A stretch of 64,000 bases of DNA. Source: Microbacterium psychrotolerans (GTDB taxonomy: Bacteria; Actinomycetota; Actinomycetes; Actinomycetales; Microbacteriaceae). Shown piece after piece: positions 20,480 through 28,580 of this stretch; within the stretch, counting starts at the first letter, position 1; each line of letters begins with the position of its first letter. A program made the translations under genes and the position numbers. The notes beneath the pieces are model-generated. The model was not told the DNA's origin. It made no database searches and worked only from the letters and a program-made list of their open reading frames with translations. The stretch is taken from assembly GCF_031085295.1 (NCBI RefSeq), contig NZ_JAVFWO010000004.1, forward strand, positions 124,001 through 188,000. The letters are read 5' to 3'.

Positions 20480-21070
20480 ATGGATGCCGTCCTGACGCAC
20501 GAGTCGCCTCAGCACCCGCTGCCGCACGGACGTGCCGGCACCTGGTGGCAGATCGCATGGCCCATCGCCCTCGCGGTGCTGGTCGCGGCCGCCACGGCAT
20601 ACGGGCTGACGGACGGACGAGCCGTCGCCCCTGTGGTCGCGGCATCCGGTCTCGTCTATCTCGCGGCGGCCGCAACGCAGCGGCGGTGGGCGGCGTGGGT
20701 CGCCTTCGGCATCGCGTTCGCTCTCATCACGCTCGACAAGTTCGCAGATCTGGACGCCATGCCGTGGCTGCTCGCGCTCGCCGGAGTGCTCCTCGTCGTC
20801 GGGCCGGCCTCGCGCCGCACCCATCCCTGGTGGGCGCTGCCGCTCCAGACCGCGGCGATGCTCGTGCTCGGCGCGACCGCCGTGCTCGCCCTGCAGCTCG
20901 ATCCGACGGTCGGCGGCCTGCTGGTCGCGGCCGCACTCCTCGGCCACGCCGCGTGGGACATCCAGCACCATCGCACCGGACGGGTCGTCGACCACGCGCT
21001 CGCCCGCTTCTGCGCCGTGCTCGACGTCCTCGTCGCGGTCCTCGTCGGCGCCGTCACCCTCACCGCATGA
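20480..21070 (+). CDS. Small integral membrane protein, unknown function
   Basis: A 196-residue protein made of about six closely spaced hydrophobic helices joined by short loops, with a short His/Pro-containing N-terminus. I do not recognise a named family. The start 20480 follows a purine-rich site (AAAAGGGG). The last three bases overlap the next gene (ATGA), so it is co-translated with the GNAT protein. The strong, repeat-rich promoter and divergent TetR suggest it is an inducible gene of the same regulon as the MFS exporter. Confidence 0.8.
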   Translation: MDAVLTHESPQHPLPHGRAGTWWQIAWPIALAVLVAAATAYGLTDGRAVAPVVAASGLVYLAAAATQRRWAAWVAFGIAFALITLDKFADLDAMPWLLALAGVLLVVGPASRRTHPWWALPLQTAAMLVLGATAVLALQLDPTVGGLLVAAALLGHAAWDIQHHRTGRVVDHALARFCAVLDVLVAVLVGAVTLTA

Positions 21071-21648
21071 CGACCGCAGAGGAGGCGCGCCGACGGGCGC
21101 TGCGGATCACCACCGATACCGGAGTGCTGCTGCGCCGGCCGTCCGAAGCCGACGCCGCGGGCGTGTTCGCCGTCCACAGCGACCCTTCCGTGTACCGCTA
21201 CGACCCGCAGGAGACGCACGCCGACGTCGAACACTCCGCGCGGTTCCTGGAGCCGATGCTCGACCACTGGGCCGAGTACGGGTTCGGGTATTGGGCGGTG
21301 CTCCTCCCCGCGGCGGACTGGCCGGAGGGCGTGCCGGGCGCCGAGGCCGAGGACGGCGCGCGGGTGTTCGCCGGCCTCGGCGGCATCCGCAATCACAGGC
21401 TGGAGGGTCGGTCGGTGCTCAACGTCTATTACCGCTTCGCCCCGGCCGCGCAGGGGCGCGGGCTGGCGCGCATCGTCGTAGAGCAGTCGCTCGCGCTGGC
21501 ACCCCTCGTCGCGCCGGGCACGGATGTCGTCGTGCGGACTCGTCCGGCGAACGCTGTCGCACGCCATGTCGCCGAGCGCGCCGGCTTCGTCGACGAAGGT
21601 CTGGAACCCGGCACCACCGACATGCAGCTGCTGCGTTACCGCCTCTGA
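21067..21648 (+). CDS. GNAT family N-acetyltransferase (RimJ/RimL-like)
   Basis: A 193-residue acetyltransferase. Features are the N-terminal LLRRPSEADAAGVFAVHSDP, the central beta strand VLNVYYRF, the acetyl-CoA pyrophosphate loop PAAQGRGLARIVVEQ, and the C-terminal NAVARHVAERAGFVDEG. This arrangement fits the ribosomal-protein-acetyltransferase-like subgroup (Acetyltransf_3), which also includes small-molecule and antibiotic acetylators. Start ATG 21067 overlaps the previous stop, so the two genes form an operon under the TetR-linked promoter. Substrate unknown. Confidence 0.88.
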   Translation: MTTAEEARRRALRITTDTGVLLRRPSEADAAGVFAVHSDPSVYRYDPQETHADVEHSARFLEPMLDHWAEYGFGYWAVLLPAADWPEGVPGAEAEDGARVFAGLGGIRNHRLEGRSVLNVYYRFAPAAQGRGLARIVVEQSLALAPLVAPGTDVVVRTRPANAVARHVAERAGFVDEGLEPGTTDMQLLRYRL

Positions 21649-21693
21649 CGGCGCGCTCGCCGCGACGATGAGCGGACAGCACGGCGTCGACCG

Positions 21694-22182
21694 TCAGGAC
21701 TCCCCGCGCTCGGCGGCATCCATGGCACCTAAGAGGTCGGTGAGCGCAGCAGCGACCGTCGCTTCCAGGACCTCTTCCGGTGTGCCGTCGAAGTCGTACA
21801 GCCTGCTGCCGACCTGTCCGTGAACCCACCAGCCGATGTAGACCGTCCCCGGCTCATGGCCTTCCTCGCTGTCTGGTCCGCCCACTCCGGTCGTCGCGAC
21901 AGCGGCATCCGCGTCCAGCTGCGCCGCCACCCCGGCGGCCATCTCCTCCGCGCATCGAGCGCTCACCACCGGGCCCGGCGACACCCCGAGGACCTTCTGC
22001 TTCACCGCCGTCGCGTAAGCGACCACCCCGCCGCGCAGCCACACCGATGCGTCGTCGGCTGCGCCCAGCGCACTCACGAGCAGCCCGCTCGTCAGGGACT
22101 CCGCCACCGCGACCGTGAGGTCGCGGTCGCTCGCACACCGAGCCACCTTCTGCGCCAGATTCGCGTTCTTCTCCGCAGTCAC
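21694..22182 (-). CDS. CinA C-terminal domain protein (NMN amidohydrolase-like)
   Basis: A 162-residue protein equal to the stand-alone C-terminal domain of CinA (PncC). It deamidates nicotinamide mononucleotide to nicotinate mononucleotide in pyridine-nucleotide recycling in other bacteria. The motifs VAVAESLTSGLL (usually AESCTGGLL), GGVVAYATAVKQKVLGV and AVATTGVGGPD are present. The Cys and first Gly of the first motif are replaced by Leu and Ser, while its Glu-Ser pair is kept, so activity is likely but unproven. GTG 22182 is the start that gives a family-length product; in-frame sequence upstream has no site. Confidence 0.85.
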   Translation of the reverse strand: MTAEKNANLAQKVARCASDRDLTVAVAESLTSGLLVSALGAADDASVWLRGGVVAYATAVKQKVLGVSPGPVVSARCAEEMAAGVAAQLDADAAVATTGVGGPDSEEGHEPGTVYIGWWVHGQVGSRLYDFDGTPEEVLEATVAAALTDLLGAMDAAERGES

Positions 22183-22362
22183 GGGCAACAACCTAGCGGG
22201 GCCGCGTGCTCCGAATCGTCGGGTTGACAGGGCACGATGACGCCGGTCCGGACGGCGGCGAGCCACACGGACGCGGCCTGTAGATCGAGGCGCTGCGCGA
22301 TCAGCCGATGGAGCACGCCTCGACTCGTGCACGACATCAACGCCGCTCGCTGGCCTGTCACC

Positions 22363-22392
22363 CTGACACGGACGCAGAGGTTCGGCTAGCGT
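22363..22392 (+). promoter_or_regulatory. Promoter of the methyltransferase gene, leaderless-type
   Basis: CTGACA (22363-22368, one base off TTGACA), an 18-base spacer and TAGCGT (22387-22392) end 7 bases before ATG 22400. Same -10 sequence and geometry as at 9770-9799; no ribosome-binding site fits. Confidence 0.55.
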
Positions 22393-22399
22393 CGGGCGA

Positions 22400-23137
22400 A
22401 TGGTGAGCAGCGACTACTGGGATGCCGAGGCCGCGCGGGGCTACGACTCCTCTTCTGCGGCCATGTTCGCGCCGGAGGTGCTCGACCCGGCGGTCGACTT
22501 CCTCGCGGACCTCGCGGGCCACGGACCGGCTCTCGAATTCGCGATCGGGACCGGCCGGGTTGCGATCCCGCTGGCGGCGCGCGGCATCCGCGTGGCGGGT
22601 ATCGAGTTGTCGCAGCCGATGGCGGACCAACTGCGGGCGAAGGCATCCGCCGACGACATCCCCGTCACGGTCGGCGACATGGCGACCACCAAGGTCTCGG
22701 GAGCCTTCTCGCTCGTCTACCTCGTGTGGAACAGCATCGGCAATCTGCGCACGCAAGACGAGCAGGTGGCGTGCTTCCAGAACGCCGCCGACCATCTCGC
22801 GCCGGGTGGACGCTTCGTCATCGAGCTGTGGGTGCCGCCGCTGCGGCGGTTCCCACCCGGCCAGACCGCGGTCCCCTTCGACGTCAGCGACTCTCACCTC
22901 GGCTTCGACACGATGGATCTCGTCACCCAGCAGGGCACCTCGCACCACTACAGCCGAGACAGCGACGGCTCGGTCCGGTACGGGGCGAGCAACTTCCGCT
23001 TCATCTGGCCCGCAGAGTGCGACCTCATGGCGCGGCTCGCGGGTCTCGTGTTCGAGGAACGATACGAGGATTGGAAGCGCACGCCTTTCACCTCCGACAG
23101 CACCAGCCACGTGTCCGTATGGCGTAAACCGGCGTAG
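22400..23137 (+). CDS. Class I SAM-dependent methyltransferase
   Basis: A 245-residue protein with a Rossmann-type methyltransferase core. Motif I is ALEFAIGTGRVAIPLA (about 44-59), the acidic end of strand 2 is in VAGIELSQPMADQL, motif II is VTVGDMAT, and motif III is HLAPGGRFVIELW. The C-terminal half adds strands that should form the substrate pocket, including HLGFDTMDLVTQQ. It resembles small-molecule methyltransferases of actinobacteria; substrate unknown. It starts directly after a leaderless-type promoter. Confidence 0.88.
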   Translation: MVSSDYWDAEAARGYDSSSAAMFAPEVLDPAVDFLADLAGHGPALEFAIGTGRVAIPLAARGIRVAGIELSQPMADQLRAKASADDIPVTVGDMATTKVSGAFSLVYLVWNSIGNLRTQDEQVACFQNAADHLAPGGRFVIELWVPPLRRFPPGQTAVPFDVSDSHLGFDTMDLVTQQGTSHHYSRDSDGSVRYGASNFRFIWPAECDLMARLAGLVFEERYEDWKRTPFTSDSTSHVSVWRKPA

Positions 23138-23159
23138 CGCTCGCCGCCGGCCGGAGCGC
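23137..23159 (+). terminator. Weak hairpin after the methyltransferase gene
   Basis: GCGCTC (23137-23142) pairs with GAGCGC (23154-23159) around an 11-base GC-rich loop, directly after the stop codon and before the convergent YjbR-like gene. Only a 6-bp stem, so tentative. Confidence 0.3.
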
Positions 23160-23249
23160 GTGGCGCGCCCCGCCCGACTCGTACCCACGGCACTCTCGAG
23201 CTGCCGACGGGTCGCCAGGATCGAGCTGGATGGCGTCCGTCCAGGCCCC

Positions 23250-23609
23250 TCAACCCGGGCCGTCTGGATGCGCGAGGTCGTAGGCGCGAGAGAGCTTCTG
23301 AGGGACGACCATGCGCCAGGCGTCCACGACGAGCTCACGGGCCTCTGCGGGCTCCAGTGATGCGAGATCCGCGTGCACCCAGTTGAAGCGCAGGTCGGAT
23401 GCCGATGGCATCTGGAACTTGCGTGGATCGCCCCCCACGAGCGCCGCCCGCTCCTCCTTGGGGAAGGCGAATCCCATCACGCTCTCGTCGAGCGAGAACG
23501 CCACATACACCATCTGACCGACGCGGAACTTCAACCTCCCGTGCACATACACGGGGTACGAGCGCTCCAACCCCGCACCCAGCGCTCGAACGTCCCCGAT
23601 CACCGCCAT
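23250..23609 (-). CDS. MmcQ/YjbR family protein
   Basis: A 119-residue protein of the MmcQ/YjbR (CyaY-like fold) family. Typical stretches are the central basic strand HGRLKFRVGQMVYVAFSLDE, FAFPKEERAALV and the C-terminal RFNWVHADLASLEPAEAREL followed by VVDAWRMVVPQKLSRAY. Family members are thought to bind DNA or act as small house-keeping proteins, but function is unproven. It is encoded between a convergent methyltransferase gene and a HxlR regulator on the same strand, 127 bases away. Confidence 0.88.
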   Translation of the reverse strand: MAVIGDVRALGAGLERSYPVYVHGRLKFRVGQMVYVAFSLDESVMGFAFPKEERAALVGGDPRKFQMPSASDLRFNWVHADLASLEPAEARELVVDAWRMVVPQKLSRAYDLAHPDGPG

Positions 23610-23736
23610 GCTCGGATCCCAGCGACAAGATCCGTCGCGATCCGCGTCGCGCCGGCTTCGAGACCTTCGAATCTGCCCACCAGCCGAGCATGACGAACCG
23701 GCCTGCGCAGATCAATGGATCCGCCGTCTCGGCCCG

Positions 23737-24102
23737 CTAAGGTCTCCCGACCATGGCGTCGGCATGGTCGGCGACCCACGCGACGAGCGGCAGCATCCGT
23801 TCCATCAGGTCGCGGCCGAGAGGCGTGAGGCTGTACTCCACGTGGGGAGGAACGCTGGGCAACGACTCCCGATGCACGAGCCCGTCGGAGGCGAGGGTGC
23901 GCAGGGTCGACGCGAGCATCTTCTCGCTGATGCCGTCGACCTGCCGTCGCAGCTCGCCCCACCGCAGCGTTCCGTCGGAGAGGGCAGAGAGCACGAGCAC
24001 TCCCCACTTGCTCATGATGTGATCCAGGACGACCCGCGTGCCGCAGCCCTCGTCGAAGATGCGATCCTGCGACGCGCGGATCTGCGCGAAACTAACCACC
24101 AT
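23737..24102 (-). CDS. HxlR family transcriptional regulator (QorR-like)
   Basis: A 121-residue winged-helix protein of the HxlR/DUF24 group. A single cysteine near the N-terminus (DEGCGTRVVLDHI) is in the position used for thiol redox sensing in this group. The helix-turn-helix follows (LRWGELRRQVDGISEKMLAS), then the wing (VEYSLTPLGRDL). It is divergent from a QorB-like reductase gene with 93 bases between, the same arrangement as qorR/qor2 in Corynebacterium and ytfH/ytfG in E. coli, so it most likely represses both genes until oxidised by quinones or diamide-like stress. Confidence 0.9.
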   Translation of the reverse strand: MVVSFAQIRASQDRIFDEGCGTRVVLDHIMSKWGVLVLSALSDGTLRWGELRRQVDGISEKMLASTLRTLASDGLVHRESLPSVPPHVEYSLTPLGRDLMERMLPLVAWVADHADAMVGRP

Positions 24103-24130
24103 GTGGGTACCTTACCGGAAAGTGGGTACC
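24103..24130. promoter_or_regulatory. Repeated GTGGGTACC boxes in the HxlR/QorB spacer
   Basis: The 9-mer GTGGGTACC occurs at 24103-24111 and 24122-24130, 19 bases apart. Each contains the palindrome GGTACC, so the pair can be read as direct or inverted repeats about two helical turns apart, directly beside the HxlR start codon. A likely binding site for the dimeric regulator. Confidence 0.5.
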
Positions 24131-24195
24131 CTCCGGCGGGAAGGCGGGTAAGAGATATGGCGTTGTCGTGAGCGATCCCTGAGAAAGGACTCCTC

Positions 24196-25050
24196 ATGAC
24201 CATCCTCGTAACCGGTGCCACGGGCCAGCTCGGCCACCTCGTCATCGACAGCCTCCTTGCTCGCGGCGTCGAGCCATCCGCCATCCGAGCGGGCGCGCGC
24301 GATGTCGCCAGGGCCGCCGACCTCGCCGATCGCGGCGTGCAGGTCGTGACCCTCGATTACGACGCTCCCGAGACTGTTGCGGCCGCCGTCGACGGCGTGG
24401 ACCGCGTGTTGCTCATCTCGAGCAGCGAGGTCGGCAAGCGCGCGGTGCAGCACCAGGCCGTCATCGATGCGGCTCGCGCCGCAGGCGTCGCGAAGCTCGT
24501 CTACACGAGCGCGTCGAAGGCGACGACGAGCGACCTTGTGCTCGCACCCGAGCACAAGGCGACCGAGGAGGCCATCGCAGCGTCCGGCATCCCCGCGGTG
24601 ATCCTTCGCAACAACTGGTACACCGAGAACTACGTCGCCGATGTGGCGCGCGCCAAGGAGACCGGCGTCATCGCCGCGAGCGTCGGCGAGGGCCGCGTCG
24701 CCTCTGCCAGCCGCATCGACTACGCCGAGGCCGCTGCGGTCGCGCTCACGGAGGACGGGCACATCGGCCGGGTCTACGAGCTGGGTGGCGACGTCGCGTG
24801 GAGCTTCGATGAGCTTGCCGCTGCTGCGTCCGAGCTGACGGGCCGAGAGGTGCGCTACACCGCGCTCACGACCGCGGAGCACGCCGTCGCACTCGAGGCC
24901 GCCGGCCTCGACGCCGGCACGGTCGGCTTCGTGACGGCACTTGACGCGAATATTCGCGACGGTGCACTCGCCGAGACCGACGGCACGCTCTCGCGCCTGC
25001 TCGGTCGCCCGACGACGCCCTTGGACGAAGGCTTGCGCGCGGCGCTCTGA
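24196..25050 (+). CDS. NAD(P)-binding NmrA/QorB-like quinone reductase
   Basis: A 284-residue atypical short-chain dehydrogenase of the NmrA/QOR2 type. The N-terminal dinucleotide fold is ILVTGATGQLGHLVIDSLLA. Other family features are VDGVDRVLLISSSEVG, KLVYTSASKA, the PAVILRNNWYTENYV segment and GRVYELGGD. QOR2-type enzymes reduce quinones with NADPH. The neighbouring divergent HxlR gene supports this assignment over a plain NmrA-like sensor. Start 24196 is preceded by AAAGGA. A strong hairpin ends the transcript at 25062-25100. Confidence 0.9.
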   Translation: MTILVTGATGQLGHLVIDSLLARGVEPSAIRAGARDVARAADLADRGVQVVTLDYDAPETVAAAVDGVDRVLLISSSEVGKRAVQHQAVIDAARAAGVAKLVYTSASKATTSDLVLAPEHKATEEAIAASGIPAVILRNNWYTENYVADVARAKETGVIAASVGEGRVASASRIDYAEAAAVALTEDGHIGRVYELGGDVAWSFDELAAAASELTGREVRYTALTTAEHAVALEAAGLDAGTVGFVTALDANIRDGALAETDGTLSRLLGRPTTPLDEGLRAAL

Positions 25051-25061
25051 GCATCGGCGAT

Positions 25062-25100
25062 GCGTCCAGCCCGCTCGAGAGTCTCGAGTGGGCTGGACGC
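25062..25100 (+). terminator. Long hairpin terminator
   Basis: Arms 25062-25080 (GCGTCCAGCCCGCTCGAGA) and 25082-25100 are complementary at all but one position, giving about an 18-bp stem with a 3-base loop. It lies 11 bases after the QorB-like stop and before the convergent PPK2 gene, so it may serve both. Confidence 0.8.
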
Positions 25101-25163
25101 GGCGGCGTCGCTCACGTCCCGGTCACTCGAGCCGCCCGCCGCGGGCGCTGCCGACGCTGCGCG

Positions 25164-26006
25164 TCAGGACCGCTTGGTCTTGGCCTTGAGGAGTTGACCG
25201 GCCAGGTCGGGAACGTAACGGAACTGCTCGATGGGCGGTCGTTCGTAGTCGTTCGCGTCAGGTCGATCGGGAATCGAGACGTCGTCCAGTTGGAGACGCT
25301 GATACGGGATGCTGCTCAGCAAGTGTCCGATCACGTTCAACCGCGCGCGGCGCTTGTCATCGCTCTCGATCGTCCACCACGGCGACTCGGAAGTGTCTGT
25401 CGCAGCGAACATCGCATCCTTCGCTCGTGAGTATGCCTCCCACCGCAGGATCGACTCGAGGTCGGTCGGAGACAGCTTCCACCGACGCATCGGGTCCCCC
25501 AGCCGGGATTCGAACCTCGACTGCTGCTCGTCGTCCGAGACCGAGAACCAGTACTTGATCAGGATGATCCCGTCCTCGATCAACAGACCTTCCACTATCG
25601 GGCACTGACGGAGGAAGGCCTGATACTCCTCCTCGGAGCAATACTCCATCACGCGCTCTACTCCCGCGCGGTTGTACCAGGACCGGTCCATCAGGACGAT
25701 CTCACCCTTGGTGGGCAGCCGTTCGATGTAGCGCTGGAAGTACCACTGGCCGCGCTCCTTCTTCGAAGGCTTCGGCAGTGCGACGACGCGCGCATGTCTT
25801 GGGTTGAGGTACTGCACCACCCGTTTGATCGCGCCGCCCTTGCCCGCGGCGTCGCGACCCTCGAAGATCACCAGAATGCGCGCGCCGGTCGCTGCCACCC
25901 ACTGCTGCATCTCGACGAGCTCTACCTGGAGACGCTCGAGCTCAGCCTCGTACAGCCGCTTGGGGAGGCGTTTGCCCGACGACTTGATCGCCTTCTTCGC
26001 AGACAT
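25164..26006 (-). CDS. ppk2: Polyphosphate kinase 2
   Basis: A 280-residue class I PPK2, a P-loop kinase that reversibly transfers phosphate between polyphosphate and nucleoside diphosphates. Walker A is FEGRDAAGKGGAIKR (about 48-62). Walker B and the following lid motif are LMDRSWYNRAGVERVMEYCS. The signature LPKPSKKERGQWYFQRYIER and the C-terminal WWTIESDDKRRARLN are also present. Length is that of the single-domain form, which usually makes ADP/GDP-linked products. The N-terminus is Lys-rich. It is a single-gene unit. Confidence 0.95.
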   Translation of the reverse strand: MSAKKAIKSSGKRLPKRLYEAELERLQVELVEMQQWVAATGARILVIFEGRDAAGKGGAIKRVVQYLNPRHARVVALPKPSKKERGQWYFQRYIERLPTKGEIVLMDRSWYNRAGVERVMEYCSEEEYQAFLRQCPIVEGLLIEDGIILIKYWFSVSDDEQQSRFESRLGDPMRRWKLSPTDLESILRWEAYSRAKDAMFAATDTSESPWWTIESDDKRRARLNVIGHLLSSIPYQRLQLDDVSIPDRPDANDYERPPIEQFRYVPDLAGQLLKAKTKRS

Positions 26007-26269
26007 TCAGTTCGTCCTCGATCGCGCCGCGCGCGTCCTGGTCGTGGTTCCACAGTCATGCATGATCGCCATCGATTCCCGGCGTATCTGTTCGCCGCGC
26101 CGCCAACACTATGCAGCGGGCATGGTGTTCAGGCGGGTGTTGACAACCCCGGTTCGACCCGTAGGAGCGAAGGAGAGCGAACGAGCCGCGCCCAACCTGT
26201 CACCCGAACAAGGTCAGCAAATAGCCAGAAAACCCCGGAAACTCAACGGAGTCGGGAAGGGAGACAGTG

Positions 26270-26358
26270 CGGAGACGGAGGGATTTGAACCCTCGGTCCC
26301 CTTACGAGGACTCCACCTTAGCAGGGTGGTGCACTAGGCCTGACTATGCGACGTCTCC
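26270..26358 (-). tRNA. tRNA-Ser (anticodon GCU)
   Basis: An 89-base class II tRNA on the minus strand. Acceptor arms GGAGACG and CGTCTCC pair perfectly, with discriminator G as usual for serine tRNAs. The anticodon stem CCACC/GGTGG encloses loop CTGCTAA with anticodon GCT, reading AGC/AGU. A long variable arm and the TTCAAAT T-loop are present. CCA is not encoded. Confidence 0.95.
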
Positions 26359-26512
26359 AGGCATCCGGCCGCGAAGCACGGATGCACCCAGCAATCATAA
26401 CCGAGACCGACGCCGCTTCTTGCACCCGCCGGTGCGGCCGACGCGACATCCCCCGTGGTCACCTCGGGCCGCATCCTCGTATCACCCGCGCGAGCGCAGC
26501 GCTCTTCCCGGT

Positions 26513-27205
26513 ATGCCGTTCACACAGTACGGAGTGCTCAGCGGGACCCTCACGTCGCACGTGCGGGACGACCCGGACGAGTTCGGGCGGTGGTGGCACG
26601 TCAACCTCCGGGTGCGCAGCGGAGCGCGCGAGTTCCGGGTGGCCATCGACGTCGACAGCAAGAACTCTGCGGCCGGCGTCCAGTGGAAGACCATTCGCAC
26701 GACGAGTGCCAAGCTGGGCTGGCCGACGCTGCCGTCGCCGGCGTTCACCCGGCTCGTGTCCGCGCCGACGACCGGAGCGATCGATGTCATCCGGCATCCC
26801 GCCCTGCGCGTGATCGGCATCCGACGGCTCCTGCACTGGCTGTTCCGAGTGAGGGATGCTGTGCCCGCCGAGCGGTCGTGGTTTTGGATCCCGGTGCTTC
26901 GGCCCTGGCGCTCAGGCGACCATCTGCAGGCGTCCGAGGCACTGGAGGCGACGCTGCGCGTCGGCGCGCTCACCCTGGTGTGGGGCGAGCCATTCCCCGA
27001 GAACGCGGCACCGGCCTCGGTGCTGGGCATGCACAACGTCCATCAGAATCAGGGTGACCCCGCCGGCTCGCAGTGGTGGCCGGAGAACGGGATCTGGCAG
27101 GACGGCGGTGTCGCAACGTTGCAGGCAGACGGCAGCTGGCTCGTCTTCGTCTCGAAGTTCTCCACCCAACGCGATCACACCGACAGCCAAGGGCACCCGG
27201 TCTGA
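26513..27205 (+). CDS. DUF2278 (YukJ-like) family protein
   Basis: A 230-residue protein of the YukJ/DUF2278 family. It opens with the family pattern MPFTQYGVLSGTL, continues with HVNLRVRSGAREFRVAIDVDS, and ends with the conserved block LGMHNVHQNQGD ... WWPENGIWQDGGV and HTDSQGHP. Members are soluble and uncharacterised; the conserved His/Asn/Asp cluster near the C-terminus looks like a metal or active site. The ATG 26513 matches the family N-terminus. Longer in-frame sequence would run through the tRNA gene and is rejected. Confidence 0.85.
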   Translation: MPFTQYGVLSGTLTSHVRDDPDEFGRWWHVNLRVRSGAREFRVAIDVDSKNSAAGVQWKTIRTTSAKLGWPTLPSPAFTRLVSAPTTGAIDVIRHPALRVIGIRRLLHWLFRVRDAVPAERSWFWIPVLRPWRSGDHLQASEALEATLRVGALTLVWGEPFPENAAPASVLGMHNVHQNQGDPAGSQWWPENGIWQDGGVATLQADGSWLVFVSKFSTQRDHTDSQGHPV

Positions 27206-27249
27206 CGACCCGGCCCGCTCGGTTCACCGCGAACTGGACACGGCCACGC

Positions 27250-27270
27250 GGAAGGCGCTACCGGCCTTCC
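27250..27270. terminator. Hairpin between convergent genes
   Basis: GGAAGGC (27250-27256) and GCCTTCC (27264-27270) make a perfect 7-bp stem with a 7-base loop. The sequence overlaps the stop of the LCP gene and lies 45 bases after the DUF2278 stop. Confidence 0.4.
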
Positions 27271-28580
27271 TTCTGCGTGCACGTCGTCTGCGCGGCAGTC
27301 TGCCCCGCGATGTCGGAGGGCAGCTCGACCCGCTGCTCGGGTACGGGCGTCTCCGCCGTCGCGGGCGTCTCACCGGCGGCCGGGGTCTCCCCCACCTCCG
27401 CCGTCGCGGCCGGCGTCGGCGCCACCTCGGGCTTCACGGCCTCCCCGGTCACCTCGACGCCATAACCCTGGCTGGCGTCGCCGGTGAGCGTCAGCGGCTG
27501 GTTGGCCTTGAGCGCGTCGAACAGCACGGTCGCGGCATCCTTCACCGGCACCACCCGGCTGGCGCCCTCGCCGGAGGTATACCGCGTCGGGTACTGGACG
27601 AACACGATGTCTTCGTAGGGCACGTCCTTGACCGCCATCGCGATCTGCACCATGAGCGTGGGGTTGGTGAGACCGGAGCTGAGCACCAACTGCTTCTGCT
27701 GTACCTGGTTGATCGCGGTCGACGCGAGGTTCAGCAGGGTGGCGGGGTTCGACAGCACGGCGCCGGACTGCAGCTTGCGCACCATGGACGACATGAACTG
27801 CTGCTGGTTCGAGATGCGGCCGAGGTCTGAGCCGTCACCGATGCCGTGGCGGATGCGGAGGAACTGCAGCGCCTGCACGCCCTGCAGCGTGTGGTTGCCG
27901 GCGGTCAGGCTGAGGCCGGTGTGCACGTCGCTGATGTCGTCTGCCACACACACGTCGACGCCGCCGATGGCGTCGGACATGTTGATGACGCCGGTCCAGC
28001 GGATCGCGGCGGCGAAGTCGATCTTGTCCTCGATGAGGGATTCGACCGTGAGCACGGTGCAGGCGAGGCCGCCGTACTGGTACGACGCGTTCATCATCTG
28101 CGACGACATCGCGGAGTAGTTGCCGCTGCCGTCCTCCTTGGGGCAGGACGGGATCGGCACCAGCATGTCGCGCGGGAACGAGACGACCGTCACGCGACGG
28201 GGCTCGTCCGAGATGTGCACCAGCATGGTGACGTCGTTGCGCTCACCCTCCGTGTCGCCGCGCTGGCAGGCGGACGACAGCTTCGCGTTGTCGCCCTCGC
28301 ACGAGTCGGTGCCGGCCATGAGGATGTTGACGCCACCCTCGATCGCGCCCAGCGACGGCGGCAGCACCTCGCCCTCGTCGAGCACGACGGCGTTGGCTGC
28401 CACCGTCTGCGTCGCATCCCACACGTTGTAGGCCGCGAGGCTGGCCGCGCTCACGCCGAAGACGCCGAGCACGACGCCCAGTATGGCGAACACGGTGACC
28501 AGCGGATGCCGCGACTTCAGGGCACCGTGGCGCGCGAGGGGCGCCCGGCCCTCTCGCGAGGACCGCTTCGACGCCGCCAT
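27258..28580 (-). CDS. LytR-CpsA-Psr family cell-wall glycopolymer ligase (second of pair)
   Basis: A 440-residue membrane-anchored LCP protein. Residues about 28-50 are a single transmembrane helix after a basic cytoplasmic tail. The extracytoplasmic LCP domain has the strand GGVNILMAGTDS, the catalytic-pocket motif VTVVSFPRDMLVPIP with its Arg/Asp, and QFLRIRHGIGDGSDLGRISNQQQFM, which supplies the conserved RxxxxD-GR-Q residues. LCP enzymes transfer lipid-linked glycopolymers to peptidoglycan or arabinogalactan-like polymers. The C-terminal tail is Pro/Thr/Ala-rich. Its ATG overlaps the upstream LCP stop by one base. Confidence 0.93.
   Translation of the reverse strand: MAASKRSSREGRAPLARHGALKSRHPLVTVFAILGVVLGVFGVSAASLAAYNVWDATQTVAANAVVLDEGEVLPPSLGAIEGGVNILMAGTDSCEGDNAKLSSACQRGDTEGERNDVTMLVHISDEPRRVTVVSFPRDMLVPIPSCPKEDGSGNYSAMSSQMMNASYQYGGLACTVLTVESLIEDKIDFAAAIRWTGVINMSDAIGGVDVCVADDISDVHTGLSLTAGNHTLQGVQALQFLRIRHGIGDGSDLGRISNQQQFMSSMVRKLQSGAVLSNPATLLNLASTAINQVQQKQLVLSSGLTNPTLMVQIAMAVKDVPYEDIVFVQYPTRYTSGEGASRVVPVKDAATVLFDALKANQPLTLTGDASQGYGVEVTGEAVKPEVAPTPAATAEVGETPAAGETPATAETPVPEQRVELPSDIAGQTAAQTTCTQKEGR

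Noticed and set aside
22179..22361. Sixty-codon minus-strand frame upstream of the CinA-like gene
   Set aside because: Contains a plausible-looking helical stretch but no ribosome-binding site, no recognisable family and overlaps the methyltransferase promoter region.
26267..26512. In-frame N-terminal extension of the DUF2278 gene
   Set aside because: It would be translated through the tRNA-Ser(GCU) gene; the family N-terminus starts at ATG 26513.
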